In this document: positions 44,922 to 53,624 of the stretch, in pieces
How positions within the stretch are numbered: position 1 is the stretch's first letter
How the letters are laid out: every line of letters begins with the position of its first letter
Origin: GCA-002700125 sp964434385
Lineage (GTDB): Bacteria; Chloroflexota; Dehalococcoidia; Lucifugimonadales; Lucifugimonadaceae
Direction of reading: 5' to 3'
Assembly (NCBI GenBank): GCA_964434385.1
Contig: CAYSUW010000008.1
Coordinates: 1 to 56,712 of the forward strand
Length of the DNA: 56,712 nt
Translations under genes and position numbers: made by a program
The notes under the pieces: model-generated
What the model was told of the DNA's origin: nothing
The model's database searches: none
The model's input: only the letters and a program-made list of their open reading frames with translations

Positions 44922-46082
44922 CTATTTATTTTCTTTAGATATTTCTTTTAAACCAGTTATTAATGGAGTTATTAACATTAATAAACCAGAAAAATAAAAA
45001 ACAAAATTTATTCCGAATGTATTTGCTACATTACCAGACAATGCTGGTCCTAGGAACATTCCCAAAGCGTAAATAGCTTGAAAAAATCCCATTGATGTTG
45101 CTTGTTCATGTTTTTTGGAATTATTTACTATTGCACTTATCAGAATGGTGTTTATCATTCCTCTACCCAATCCACTGATAATTTGAGTTATAGTAATAAG
45201 TATTAAACTTGATACAAAAGGTACTACAAAGGCGCCAATTCCAATTGTGATACCACTTAACCATATAGAGTAAGTTAAACCTATTTTTTTTGTGATATAA
45301 GGAGTTATCAATATTCCAATTAAACTAGAAAATAAGCTGATTGATGTTATAAGTCCTATTTCAGATTTATTTGCTCCAATAGTTTTTAGAAATACTGGTA
45401 AAAATCCAAATAGTATAGAGAAAGTTACGAATTGAGGAAGAATTCCGATTAAGGAAATTTTGATTAAAATTTTTGATGAAAATATTTTAGATATTTCTGT
45501 TAAAGAAAAATTTAAATTTTCTGCTCTCTTTTTTTCTTGAGTGAAAAGTAGCAGTGTAGTTCCAATTATTCCAACAACAGTACTTGCCCAGAAAGTAGAA
45601 ATATTACCCAAATGTTCAGCTAAATACCCTCCTATAAGAGTAGCTATGAGTACTGCAAAGCTATGAATAAACATTAAATATGACATTGCTTTACTTTTAT
45701 CTCCATCACCAAAATAACTTGCATATAAAATGCTTATTGCCACCCAACCTGCGGCACCTATCCCCACTAAAGTTCTTGAAATTAACATAGATGTTTCATT
45801 TGTGGATATTGCTAATCCTAGAGAACCTAAAGTTCCAAATAAAGTACTAATGCAAGCAAATAATTTTCTAGACCCCAGAACATCGGATCCAATTCCTATT
45901 GGAATTCTGAAAAGAATTTGTCCTATAGCGTAAGAAGCAACTATTAGACCAACGAAATTTAGATCAGCTCCTAGATTTTGAGCATGCAGTGGTAAAATTG
46001 GTACATATAAATAAAGATTAAACCAGAAGCAAACTATAGCTCCAAGAACAAAAACTATTGATCTTTTTTCATTATTGCTCAA
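44922..46082 (-). CDS. MFS transporter
   Basis: 386 aa, 12 predicted helices. Motif-A-like loops: GQILFRIPIGIGSDVLGSRK in the first half, GILITPYITKKIGLTYS in the second, with LVGIGAAGW in helix 4. Drug or metabolite exporter type; substrate unknown. Divergent from the TIM-barrel gene across a 122-nt AT-rich gap containing TTCAATTTTGAA. Confidence 0.85.
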   Translation of the reverse strand: MSNNEKRSIVFVLGAIVCFWFNLYLYVPILPLHAQNLGADLNFVGLIVASYAIGQILFRIPIGIGSDVLGSRKLFACISTLFGTLGSLGLAISTNETSMLISRTLVGIGAAGWVAISILYASYFGDGDKSKAMSYLMFIHSFAVLIATLIGGYLAEHLGNISTFWASTVVGIIGTTLLLFTQEKKRAENLNFSLTEISKIFSSKILIKISLIGILPQFVTFSILFGFLPVFLKTIGANKSEIGLITSISLFSSLIGILITPYITKKIGLTYSIWLSGITIGIGAFVVPFVSSLILITITQIISGLGRGMINTILISAIVNNSKKHEQATSMGFFQAIYALGMFLGPALSGNVANTFGINFVFYFSGLLMLITPLITGLKEISKENK

Positions 46083-46204
46083 ATTAATACTAAGAGAATA
46101 AATTTAATTTCAAGAAATGTTTTTCAATTTTGAAATTTTCGAATTTGTTAGACTTTCAAAGATTATATATCATCTAGAATAAATAATTATCTCTTGGGGG
46201 TGCT

Positions 46205-47170
46205 ATGAGATTTTGTTATGCATTTAGAAGATTCTCTGACTATCCTTATTTAGGAAATGCTTTTGATATGGATCCAAGTAAATTAACTGATAAATTCCTT
46301 TATAGAGTTAATGAAATGGGTTTTGATGGTATTGAACTTGGAATGGAATGTTTAGATAGGATTGAAGGAGGAGAGAGAGGCTTAAAAGAATTTGGAAAAA
46401 GGTTAAAGAATTTAGGAACTCCTGTATTGGCTATAAGAGCAGGGGGGCTAATGATTGATCCTGAAAAAGGAAATGAAAATTTTCAAAGATCAAAACGAGC
46501 AGTTATTTTTGCAGAGATTTTAGGTTCAGAAGTTGTTAATGGTGCTATAAGTGGTTCTGGTAAATCTCCCTATATAGATACTGGTACAAAATTAATACCT
46601 CAATCAGGAAGTTCATTAATAGGTGCACAACCAATGGGTTACTTTAAGTCTCAAAATTCTAGTAGAGATACCACAATGCCAGAGTATGAAATGCTAGCTG
46701 AAAAATTTGTGGAAATTTCTGAATTTGCAGCAGAACATGGACTTAAAATATCTTGTGAGGTTCACCAGAATTCTCCTGTAGATAATAGTTGGTCTGCAAA
46801 ACTAATAAATAATCTTGTGAATCAAGAGAATTTTGGAATAAATCCTGATTTGGGTAATATTATATGGAATTATGACATTCCAGAAGAACTATGTGAAGAT
46901 GCAATAAAGGAATTGGCTCCTGTCTCCAATTATTGGCATTGTAAAAATTTAACTAGAATTAATTTTCCTGAAGATAACAGAACTCTTTTTATTCGAGAAA
47001 ATATTGTTGGAGGAGAAATAGATTACAGATTTGCTGTTGAAGCAATGTATGAGGCTAATTATTCTGGAATGATGGCGATTGAAGGTGTATTTACAGGAGA
47101 TCAATTTTATTCTGACAAATTGAGTTTAGATTATTGTAAAGATCTTTGGCAAAAACTAGAAGGAAAATAG
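46205..47170 (+). CDS. Sugar phosphate isomerase/epimerase-like TIM-barrel protein
   Basis: 321 aa of the xylose-isomerase-like (AP endonuclease 2) barrel. Conserved pieces: MGFDGIELGMECL near the N-terminus, ISCEVHQNSPVD (metal-binding Glu/His), NPDLGNIIWN, YWHCKN (His) and the final AIEGVFTGD (Glu). These supply the divalent metal site. The substrate is unknown; ketose 3-epimerisation or sugar-acid chemistry would suit the neighbours. GGGGGTG precedes the ATG. Confidence 0.8.
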   Translation: MRFCYAFRRFSDYPYLGNAFDMDPSKLTDKFLYRVNEMGFDGIELGMECLDRIEGGERGLKEFGKRLKNLGTPVLAIRAGGLMIDPEKGNENFQRSKRAVIFAEILGSEVVNGAISGSGKSPYIDTGTKLIPQSGSSLIGAQPMGYFKSQNSSRDTTMPEYEMLAEKFVEISEFAAEHGLKISCEVHQNSPVDNSWSAKLINNLVNQENFGINPDLGNIIWNYDIPEELCEDAIKELAPVSNYWHCKNLTRINFPEDNRTLFIRENIVGGEIDYRFAVEAMYEANYSGMMAIEGVFTGDQFYSDKLSLDYCKDLWQKLEGK

Positions 47171-47189
47171 ATAAAAATCAAGGATTAAA

Positions 47190-48125
47190 TTGACTAATTT
47201 AAATAGCTTTGAACCAGTACCAAATTGGCCTAAAATTCCTCATCCCTTAAAATTTATTGAGGCAACTTCAGTAGCAGTTGATTCTATTAATAATGTATAC
47301 GTTTTTAATAGAGGAGCAAATCCTATTATGATTTTTAACAAGAATGGAGATTTCATTGATACTTGGGGAGATGGAAAATTTACTAGACCTCATAGCATTT
47401 TTATTGATGATGAAGATTTTCTTTATCTTGTAGACGATGGTGGACATTGTATTCATAAAGTGACATCTAAGGGAGATTTCATTTTTACTTTGGGAACTCC
47501 TGGATTGCCATCTCCTTGGCAAGAAGGTGGTATGTTTAATAGGCCCACTGATTTGGCTATTGATTCAGATAAAAATCTATATGTTTCTGATGGATATGGA
47601 AATTCAAGAATTCATAAATTTGATTTTCAAGGAAATTATATATTGTCATGGGGTGAACCTGGTTCTGAACCAGGTCAATTTAGTCTTCCACATAATATAA
47701 CTTTTGATAAAGATGGCCTTTTAGCTGTATGTGATAGAGAGAATTTTAGAGTTCAGTTTTTTGATACGAATGGAAATTTTGTCCGTCAAATTCATTTTCA
47801 TAGACCTCAGGCTATTTGTTCTGGAAAAGGTATTTTTTCTGGTAAATTAATTGTTTCTGAAGCAGGAAGCCCTTCTGTAAATCAGAGTGATGTGCCCAAC
47901 TTAGGAAATTTAGTGAAAATAATTGATTCAGATGGAAATGAATTTTGTAGATTTGGTAATTCTCTTGGTGGCGAACTTCCTGACCAATTCATTTCTCCTC
48001 ATGGTATTTCTCAAGATTATGACGGAAATATTTATGTAGCTGAAGTTTCTTATACTGCATATGGGTCTAAACTTAATCCTCCTCGAGAAGTAGTTAGTTT
48101 GAGGAAATGGAAATATGTGAATTGA
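47190..48125 (+). CDS. NHL-repeat six-bladed beta-propeller protein
   Basis: 311 aa beginning at TTG (AAGGA about 6 nt upstream). At least four NHL-type blades, for example FTRPHSIFIDDEDFLYLVDDG, FNRPTDLAIDSDKNLYVSDGYGN and ISPHGISQDYDGNIYVAE. It resembles the peptidyl-alpha-hydroxyglycine lyase / smp-30-like propellers and keeps several His residues on blade edges. No signal peptide, so cytoplasmic. It lies 19 nt after the isomerase and is probably co-expressed; a lactonase or binding role is speculative. Confidence 0.78.
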   Translation: MTNLNSFEPVPNWPKIPHPLKFIEATSVAVDSINNVYVFNRGANPIMIFNKNGDFIDTWGDGKFTRPHSIFIDDEDFLYLVDDGGHCIHKVTSKGDFIFTLGTPGLPSPWQEGGMFNRPTDLAIDSDKNLYVSDGYGNSRIHKFDFQGNYILSWGEPGSEPGQFSLPHNITFDKDGLLAVCDRENFRVQFFDTNGNFVRQIHFHRPQAICSGKGIFSGKLIVSEAGSPSVNQSDVPNLGNLVKIIDSDGNEFCRFGNSLGGELPDQFISPHGISQDYDGNIYVAEVSYTAYGSKLNPPREVVSLRKWKYVN

Positions 48126-48137
48126 TGGAATTTATAA

Positions 48138-48563
48138 TTAAATTGATTCGGATAAATCAGAAATATTCTTTCTGGCTTTCAGGTAATTATAGAAAGTTCC
48201 ATCATCAATAATAGAACGTTTTATAGAATTATTTGAGAATGCTTTCTCTTCTTGTGATGTTAAAATTTTTATTAAAGCATCATGTGTTTCGGAAAGATTG
48301 ATAAGTGATTTTCTAAATGAAACCCGGATATTTCCTTTTTTGGAGTCAACTCTTATAGGTTTTTTTTCAGTCATAGATTCTTCTGAAATTTCATTTATAA
48401 CTGATATTTCCTTTGAACTTACATTATATAAAGTTTTCAAAACTTTATTCGAAAAAGTAGAATCTTGTTTGGCAAGTTTATCATAAGAAAATTCCGTTAA
48501 AGATTTTTGTAAATCTTTCCAAGACGAATTTATTGCTAGTATTACATTATTTTTTGTCGACAT
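48138..48563 (-). CDS. Small helical protein, possibly remote DinB-like
   Basis: 141 aa, soluble and mostly helical. The start, NVILAINSSWKDLQKSLTEFSYDKLAK, looks like the first helix of DinB/maleylpyruvate-isomerase-like four-helix bundles. The usual metal-binding His residues are not evident (one His only, in ETHDAL). I cannot name a function. It is convergent with the NHL protein and divergent from the thioredoxin-like gene. Confidence 0.5.
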   Translation of the reverse strand: MSTKNNVILAINSSWKDLQKSLTEFSYDKLAKQDSTFSNKVLKTLYNVSSKEISVINEISEESMTEKKPIRVDSKKGNIRVSFRKSLINLSETHDALIKILTSQEEKAFSNNSIKRSIIDDGTFYNYLKARKNISDLSESI

Positions 48564-48630
48564 ATTAAACAGATTAATTTCTATTAATTAACATTTTACA
48601 ATATTTTAAAATAAGGTTACGTTTATTTAA

Positions 48631-49134
48631 ATGATTAGCTTTATAAACCATTATTCACTGATTATTTTAGGGTTGTTTCTAATTGGAGCAATTTCTTATT
48701 TTTATATTCGTAAAAAGTCTGGATATTCTTTGATTATTTTATTTTCAGTAATCACTATCTTAGTTTTATCATATTTTGTGTTAAACCCTGAATATCAAGA
48801 ATCTCAGGTAAGTTCTTTTACAGACAGAACACTTGATGTAAATGAGAAACCTAAATTTGTTGAATTTTTTTCTTCCACTTGCTTAGCGTGTTTGGTTAGT
48901 AACCCAATTGTAGAGGGATTTGAACAAGATTTTGGAGAGCAGTTTGATTTTATTTATGTAAATGTTGCAGATAATGAATTTAGAGATTTAATAGTTGATT
49001 TTGAAATCAGATCGGTTCCTACTTTTATTATTTTTGATAAGAAAGGAGAGGTTTTCTTTAGATCTTCCGGAATCCCTAAATCAGATGTTTTTATATCTAA
49101 ATTACAAGAAGTCTCTCTTTTAGATACCAATTAA
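48631..49134 (+). CDS. Membrane-anchored thioredoxin-like protein
   Basis: 167 aa. Two N-terminal transmembrane helices (about 8-26 and 32-51), then a thioredoxin-like domain with C84-L-A-C87 in FFSSTCLACLVS and cis-Pro in IRSVPTFIIFD. Probably acts on the outer face of the membrane. It is a clear paralog of the lipoprotein at 53625-54161: both share a TCxxCL active site, DFGExxDF and a VPTFII...SSG pattern. No Shine-Dalgarno is visible before the ATG. Convergent with an MFS gene. Confidence 0.82.
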   Translation: MISFINHYSLIILGLFLIGAISYFYIRKKSGYSLIILFSVITILVLSYFVLNPEYQESQVSSFTDRTLDVNEKPKFVEFFSSTCLACLVSNPIVEGFEQDFGEQFDFIYVNVADNEFRDLIVDFEIRSVPTFIIFDKKGEVFFRSSGIPKSDVFISKLQEVSLLDTN

Positions 49135-50343
49135 TTATAAATCTTTTATAGGTTTTCTTAGTATAAAAAATATTACTGATATAGAAATCAATAATATTGA
49201 TGTAATCATTAAAGAATTAGCTATTCCCATAAAAGAAGCTAGAGAGGCTATAGGAATTGCTCCTAATGGGATAAAACCAAAATTCATAGTGTAAATCCCA
49301 TTTACTCTACCTCTAAACTCTGGTTTAGATTTTTGCATTAGAAGTGCAACGTTTAAAGATCGTCTTCCCGCATCTCCTATTCCCATTAAAATCATGATAA
49401 TTATGGTTAACCAAAAATACTGAGATAGAGATAACAAAAGTATAGAAATACCTGATATGGATAATGTTGCTATTAAAGTTGTTCCTCTTTTTCCTTTAGG
49501 TAATCCTGCAAAAAAAAGAGATCCTAGAACTGTCCCTAAACCAATTGTGCTCAACATTAAACCTACTGCATCAGCCCCTCTAGAAAAAATTTCATCCATT
49601 ATTACAGGCATTAAAGTTCTAACAGGCATACTAAGAAGTGTTGTCACTAAAGCAATCAAGATTAATAATCTCAAAGCGTTATCATGAAAAACATATTTTA
49701 TTCCTTCTTTCATTTGCGTTATCCTAGGTTGTTTTTTTCTATTTACGGGTGTTACTGATGGTAATGATTGATTAATTAAACATGAGATCAAGAATAAACT
49801 CATTATAGTTATATAAACTGCAATAGGTCCTAGTTCTGCATATAAATATCCTCCTAACCCAGGAGCTAAAAAAGTCATCAGTGCCATTCCTGATCCATTT
49901 AATGCTATTGCATTTACGATCAAATCTTTTTCTACTAATTCTGGAATAAGAGATTGTCTTGCTGGTACAAGGAAAGCCCATAGAAAACCTTGAAGAAATG
50001 CTGCTAATAATAAGTGAAGAACAGTAAGAACGTCTAAAAAAATGGAAATTGCTATTATAGCTGATAAAATTATCATCCCTAACTGACTTATTTGGAGGAT
50101 ATGTTTTTTATTAAATTGATCAGATACGCTACCTCCAAAAATTGCCAATAATAATATCGGGGGAGCAAAACCTGCTCCTACAAGTCCTACATATAATGGA
50201 GATCCAGTAATATCATATGTAAGTTGACTTCTGGCTACCATTTGCATATTAACTGCAGCCATCATAAGTAATAAAGCTATGAAATATGTTCTATATTGTC
50301 TTTCTTTTAAAGATTTAAAGGTGTTTCCAAATGAAAATCTCAT
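49135..50343 (-). CDS. MFS transporter (enterobactin-exporter-like)
   Basis: 402 aa, 12 helices. The start FRTYFIALLLMMAAVNMQMVA-like region and GGSVSDQFNKKHILQ loop resemble the EntS/DUF894 group of MFS exporters. Also FLVPARQSLIPELV, typical of that group. Substrate unknown. The small membrane gene lies 15 nt upstream on the same strand and has the stronger ribosome binding site, so the two may be coupled. Confidence 0.85.
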   Translation of the reverse strand: MRFSFGNTFKSLKERQYRTYFIALLLMMAAVNMQMVARSQLTYDITGSPLYVGLVGAGFAPPILLLAIFGGSVSDQFNKKHILQISQLGMIILSAIIAISIFLDVLTVLHLLLAAFLQGFLWAFLVPARQSLIPELVEKDLIVNAIALNGSGMALMTFLAPGLGGYLYAELGPIAVYITIMSLFLISCLINQSLPSVTPVNRKKQPRITQMKEGIKYVFHDNALRLLILIALVTTLLSMPVRTLMPVIMDEIFSRGADAVGLMLSTIGLGTVLGSLFFAGLPKGKRGTTLIATLSISGISILLLSLSQYFWLTIIIMILMGIGDAGRRSLNVALLMQKSKPEFRGRVNGIYTMNFGFIPLGAIPIASLASFMGIANSLMITSILLISISVIFFILRKPIKDL

Positions 50344-50358
50344 TAAAATGATTTAATT

Positions 50359-50598
50359 TCAAATTTGGTCATTTTTTTTGTATTTTGAATTAATACGAGC
50401 TGTATTTAATAGAACACTTACAAAACATGAACCCAAAACTGATGCAATTAATCCATTCGGGCCAACTGAAAATCCTTCTATAGCTTTAGCTACAGCTAAA
50501 TATATCAAAATGATAATGATTGGTAGAATTCCAAATAATAGTCCCCAAAGACCATTGATCAATAAATTTTCTCCTTTGTACCTATCGTACTTTTCCAT
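50359..50598 (-). CDS. Small two-helix membrane protein
   Basis: 79 aa. A charged N-terminus, two hydrophobic helices (about 14-36 and 46-65) separated by a Gly/Pro linker (GFSVGPNG), then a basic tail. AGGAGG 6 nt before the ATG is a near-perfect ribosome binding site, which supports a real gene. No family recognised. Same strand as the following MFS gene. Confidence 0.6.
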   Translation of the reverse strand: MEKYDRYKGENLLINGLWGLLFGILPIIIILIYLAVAKAIEGFSVGPNGLIASVLGSCFVSVLLNTARINSKYKKNDQI

Positions 50599-50618
50599 AA
50601 AATCCTCCTAATAAATTT

Positions 50619-50963
50619 TTATCCTGGAGGCCAATGTAGTTGTCTTCCTCCAATAAGGTGTAAGTGTAAATGGTATACAGTTTGACCTCCGTCTTCGTTA
50701 CAGTTAAAAACAGTTCTGAATCCAGACTCACTTAAATTATTCTCTTTTGCCAATTTTTGTGCAACTTTAAACATTTTACCAATGAGTTCGAAATCACTAT
50801 CAACTAAATCATTTAAAGTTGGAATAACTTTTTTAGGGACTATTAAAAGATGAATAGGTGCTTGAGGGTTAATATCCTTGAAAGAGATTATCTCGTTATC
50901 TTCATAAACAATATCTGCAGGTATTTCTCTATCAATTATTTTAGAAAATAAAGTTTTAGGCAT
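50619..50963 (-). CDS. HIT (histidine triad) family protein, HINT-like
   Basis: 114 aa. Complete histidine triad in YHLHLHLIGGRQLHWPPG near the C-terminus, preceded by IPADIVYEDNEIISFKDI and HLLIVPKK. Branch is HINT: nucleoside phosphoramidase acting on AMP conjugates. It follows the uronate-dehydrogenase-like gene by 8 nt. Confidence 0.93.
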   Translation of the reverse strand: MPKTLFSKIIDREIPADIVYEDNEIISFKDINPQAPIHLLIVPKKVIPTLNDLVDSDFELIGKMFKVAQKLAKENNLSESGFRTVFNCNEDGGQTVYHLHLHLIGGRQLHWPPG

Positions 50964-50971
50964 TTTATTTA

Positions 50972-51808
50972 TTAATCTTTATTAGAATATGGATTAACTT
51001 TAAACTCTGTTCTATCTCTCTCTAATTGAGGAGTATTGAGTTTAGTAGTTAATTCTGGGCCACTATCATCGTGTGGTTTATAGCCTAGTTCCTTCTTAGC
51101 TTTTTCAATAGAAAAAATATTCCAGTAATTATCTGACATTGCAAAATACACACCATATTTCAAACTTTCAGGAGCATCTACAGACTTCATTATTATTTGA
51201 GTACAATCTCTATGAGACAACCATAAACTCATTCCTTTGCCAGGATTATCATTTGAAGCTGTATATCCAATTCTTAGATGTATTGAAGGTAGTCCATAAT
51301 ACTCATGATATATAGATCCTATTGCTTCACCAAAAGCCTTAGAAACTCCATAAAATCCAGAAGGTCTTATTGGAGTGTTTTCATCAATTCTTTTATAAGG
51401 TCTTTGAACTTTTGAAAAATCAGCAGAAAGAATGGATCTGTATGGTTCATCTAAGTAATTTCCACCAACTGCATGTTGTGATGATCCAAAAACTACTCTT
51501 TTTACACCAGCTATTTTTGCTGCCTCGAAAACATTTTGAACTCCTATAATATTGTAGGGTAGAACAGTTTCCCATTCTGCTTTCATGCTTCTGTCTGCAG
51601 CTAAGTGAACAACTACATCTTGATCTTTGAAAGCTTTAAGTACAGAATCATAATCTTTTAAATTTCCTTTATGGTTTCTCTCATCTGGGATTCCGTCACA
51701 ACCGAATCTTGAAAAAGAAGACAACTCATATTTCTTTTCAAATTCTGATTTAAGAGATGTTCCAACGACTCCATTTAATCCAGTTACCAAAACTTTCTTT
51801 TTAGACAT
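50972..51808 (-). CDS. NAD-dependent epimerase/dehydratase, uronate dehydrogenase-like
   Basis: 278 aa extended SDR. TGLNGVVG at 9-16, HLAADRS, then the catalytic FGSSQHAVGG and YGVSKAFGEA (Tyr-x3-Lys). The block from RPSGFYGVSKAFGEA to LRIGYTASND and LSHRDC is close to uronate dehydrogenases, which oxidise glucuronate or galacturonate to the aldarolactone. This would feed enolase-type dehydratases such as those at the left edge. AGGAG lies 6 nt before the ATG. Confidence 0.85.
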   Translation of the reverse strand: MSKKKVLVTGLNGVVGTSLKSEFEKKYELSSFSRFGCDGIPDERNHKGNLKDYDSVLKAFKDQDVVVHLAADRSMKAEWETVLPYNIIGVQNVFEAAKIAGVKRVVFGSSQHAVGGNYLDEPYRSILSADFSKVQRPYKRIDENTPIRPSGFYGVSKAFGEAIGSIYHEYYGLPSIHLRIGYTASNDNPGKGMSLWLSHRDCTQIIMKSVDAPESLKYGVYFAMSDNYWNIFSIEKAKKELGYKPHDDSGPELTTKLNTPQLERDRTEFKVNPYSNKD

Positions 51809-51840
51809 AGTACTCTCCTGAAAAATATATAATTATTCGA

Positions 51841-52941
51841 TTAATCAAGTAATCTTGTTTTATTATGTTTTTTTTCTTTTCCTATTACAAATTCTTCTAC
51901 CATTTGTCTGGCTTCATCATCAGTAAATTGTTTTGGTGGTGACTTCATGAAATAAGATGATGCACTGTCTACAGAACCACTAATCCCCCTGTCTTTTGCA
52001 ATCTTAGCACATCTTATTGCATCAACTGCTACCCCAGCTGAATTAGGGCTATCTTCTACTTCAAGTTTTATTTCAGCATTTAGAGGAAGATCTCCAAAAG
52101 ATGTTCCTTCGAGTCTTATATAAGCCCACTTTCTATCTTCTAACCAAGGTACATGATCGCTTGGACCTATATGAATATTGTCAGAATTTATTTCTTGTTC
52201 TAATTGAGATTTCACTGATTCTGTTTTACTTATTTTTTTGGAAATTAGCCTTTCTCTCTCTAGCATATTCAGAAAATCTGTATTTCCACCAAAATTTAAT
52301 TGATAAGTATTATTTATTTTTACTCCTCTGTCTTGGAATAATCTAGCTAACACTCTGTGAATTATCGTAGCACCTACTTGTGATTTGATATCATCACCAA
52401 TGATAGGGAGACCAGCTTCTTGGAACCTTTTTTGCCAGTAGTTTTCTTTAGCTATAAATACGGGAATACAGTTTACAAAAGCACAGCCTGCTTTTAAAAC
52501 TTGCTCTACATACCATTTAGTAGCTTGATCTGAACCTACAGGTAGATAATTGATAACCACATCAACTTTTTTGTCTTTTAGTATTTTTATTATATTTGAA
52601 GTCTCTCCAGGGGCTTTTGAAATTAAAGCTGAGAGGTATTTTCCTAGTCCATCATGAGTCATACCTCTCTGAACAATTACTCCTGTTTTGGGTACTTCGT
52701 GAAATTTAAGTGCATTATTATTCATATAGATAGCTTCAGATAAATCTTTGCCTACTTTTTCCTTATCAATATCAAAAGCTGCTACTATTTTTATATCTCC
52801 AATATGATAATCATCCATTAGAGTGTTCATGATTCCAGGAATCTCTTGTTCAGGATCTGCTTCGCTATATTTATGTACACCTTGAACAAGAGAAGATGCG
52901 CAATTGCCAACTCCAATTATTGCTACATTTATTGAACCCAT
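51841..52941 (-). CDS. ino1: Inositol-3-phosphate synthase
   Basis: 366 aa. Converts glucose-6-phosphate to inositol-1-phosphate with NAD. The Rossmann start IGVGNCASSLVQG, then VINYLPVGSD, NCIPVFIA, GDDIKSQVGATIIHR and LNFGGNTDFLNM match the short actinobacterial/archaeal type of the enzyme. It supports synthesis of inositol phospholipids or inositol-based solutes. AAGGA sits 7 nt before the ATG. It precedes the uronate-dehydrogenase-like gene by 32 nt on the same strand. Confidence 0.93.
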   Translation of the reverse strand: MGSINVAIIGVGNCASSLVQGVHKYSEADPEQEIPGIMNTLMDDYHIGDIKIVAAFDIDKEKVGKDLSEAIYMNNNALKFHEVPKTGVIVQRGMTHDGLGKYLSALISKAPGETSNIIKILKDKKVDVVINYLPVGSDQATKWYVEQVLKAGCAFVNCIPVFIAKENYWQKRFQEAGLPIIGDDIKSQVGATIIHRVLARLFQDRGVKINNTYQLNFGGNTDFLNMLERERLISKKISKTESVKSQLEQEINSDNIHIGPSDHVPWLEDRKWAYIRLEGTSFGDLPLNAEIKLEVEDSPNSAGVAVDAIRCAKIAKDRGISGSVDSASSYFMKSPPKQFTDDEARQMVEEFVIGKEKKHNKTRLLD

Positions 52942-52989
52942 TATTAAATCCTTAAAGAAAATATAAATAAAGTTAGAAGTATAAAAGTA

Positions 52990-53019
52990 TAATAACTTAT
53001 TAGAAAAGAAAAGTTATTA
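52990..53019. repeat. Inverted repeat with 9-bp arms upstream of ino1
   Basis: TAATAACTT, a 12-nt A-rich spacer, then AAGTTATTA. It lies between the DUF1294 gene (stop 53089) and ino1 (start 52941). The stem is AT-only, so it is a weak terminator candidate; an operator or chance AT symmetry are alternatives. Confidence 0.3.
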
Positions 53020-53088
53020 GATCAGCTTTATATTACCCAATAATACTATTTAATTGATGTTAGATTTAAAAATATAACAAGGTATATT

Positions 53089-53376
53089 TTACCACCACCG
53101 AATTTGTATAGAAAAATATAATAAGAAAATTGCTATTGAACTCAATAGTGATGAGATAAAATATTTAATTTTGAAACTCTTTTTTGAAGTTTTATGTCTA
53201 ATCAATTTCATTCCTATTATTCCCAAAAACCAACCTCCTAAAAGAGCTAATAAAAATAATTGATTCTCTGGAATTCTTCTTAGTTGTTGTCTAGATAGAT
53301 ATTTATCTAGAAGGATTAATAGAAAAGAAAATATGTTCGCTGTTATTAAAATGATTATTATTATCTTTTCTATCAT
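53089..53376 (-). CDS. DUF1294 family membrane protein
   Basis: 95 aa with three to four hydrophobic helices. Diagnostic spacing: LDKYLSRQQLRRIPENQLFLLALLGGW in two parts, followed by GMKLIRHKTSKKSF. Length and motifs fit the DUF1294 family of unknown function; homologs sometimes follow a cold-shock domain, which is absent here. Confidence 0.82.
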   Translation of the reverse strand: MIEKIIIIILITANIFSFLLILLDKYLSRQQLRRIPENQLFLLALLGGWFLGIIGMKLIRHKTSKKSFKIKYFISSLLSSIAIFLLYFSIQIRWW

Positions 53377-53427
53377 AAGAATTATTTGTAAAATTAATTA
53401 AATATCACAGTATTATCAATGGTTCTG

Positions 53428-53433
53428 TATAAT
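53428..53433 (+). promoter_or_regulatory. -10 box just upstream of the small ORF
   Basis: Exact TATAAT whose last base is 7 nt before the ATG at 53441. With a usual -10 to start distance, transcription would begin at or beside the ATG, giving a leaderless mRNA. No -35 hexamer is clear. Confidence 0.4.
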
Positions 53434-53440
53434 TACTTTT

Positions 53441-53620
53441 ATGAATTTATTTAAAGAAATCAATATAAAACTTGAAAATAGAAGAAAATATTTACTAATT
53501 ATACTTAACGTTGCATTGTTGATATTTGTTTTTTTGGAAGTTTCTATTTTGAATAATATAGCCCCTAAAGCAGAAATAAAAAGTTTTACTAAAAATTGTG
53601 TGATGGAAAATCGTTGTTGA
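53441..53620 (+). CDS. Small single-helix membrane protein (59 aa)
   Basis: Reads from ATG at 53441 to TGA at 53618-53620. A charged amphipathic start (about 1-16), one hydrophobic helix at about 17-37 (YLLIILNVALLIFVFLEVSI), and a polar tail ending NCVMENRC. The two Cys near the C-terminus are notable next to thioredoxin-like genes. It stops 4 nt before the thioredoxin-like lipoprotein start, so they are probably on one transcript. No family recognised. Confidence 0.5.
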   Translation: MNLFKEINIKLENRRKYLLIILNVALLIFVFLEVSILNNIAPKAEIKSFTKNCVMENRC

Positions 53621-53624
53621 AATT

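Noticed and set aside
46121..46140. TTCAATTTTGAA symmetry between the MFS and TIM-barrel genes as an operator
   Set aside because: Only 5-bp AT-rich arms; not distinguishable from background in this composition.
52990..53019. Rho-independent terminator upstream of ino1
   Set aside because: The stem has only two G-C pairs, the loop is long and no T-run follows on either strand, so it is listed only as a weak repeat.
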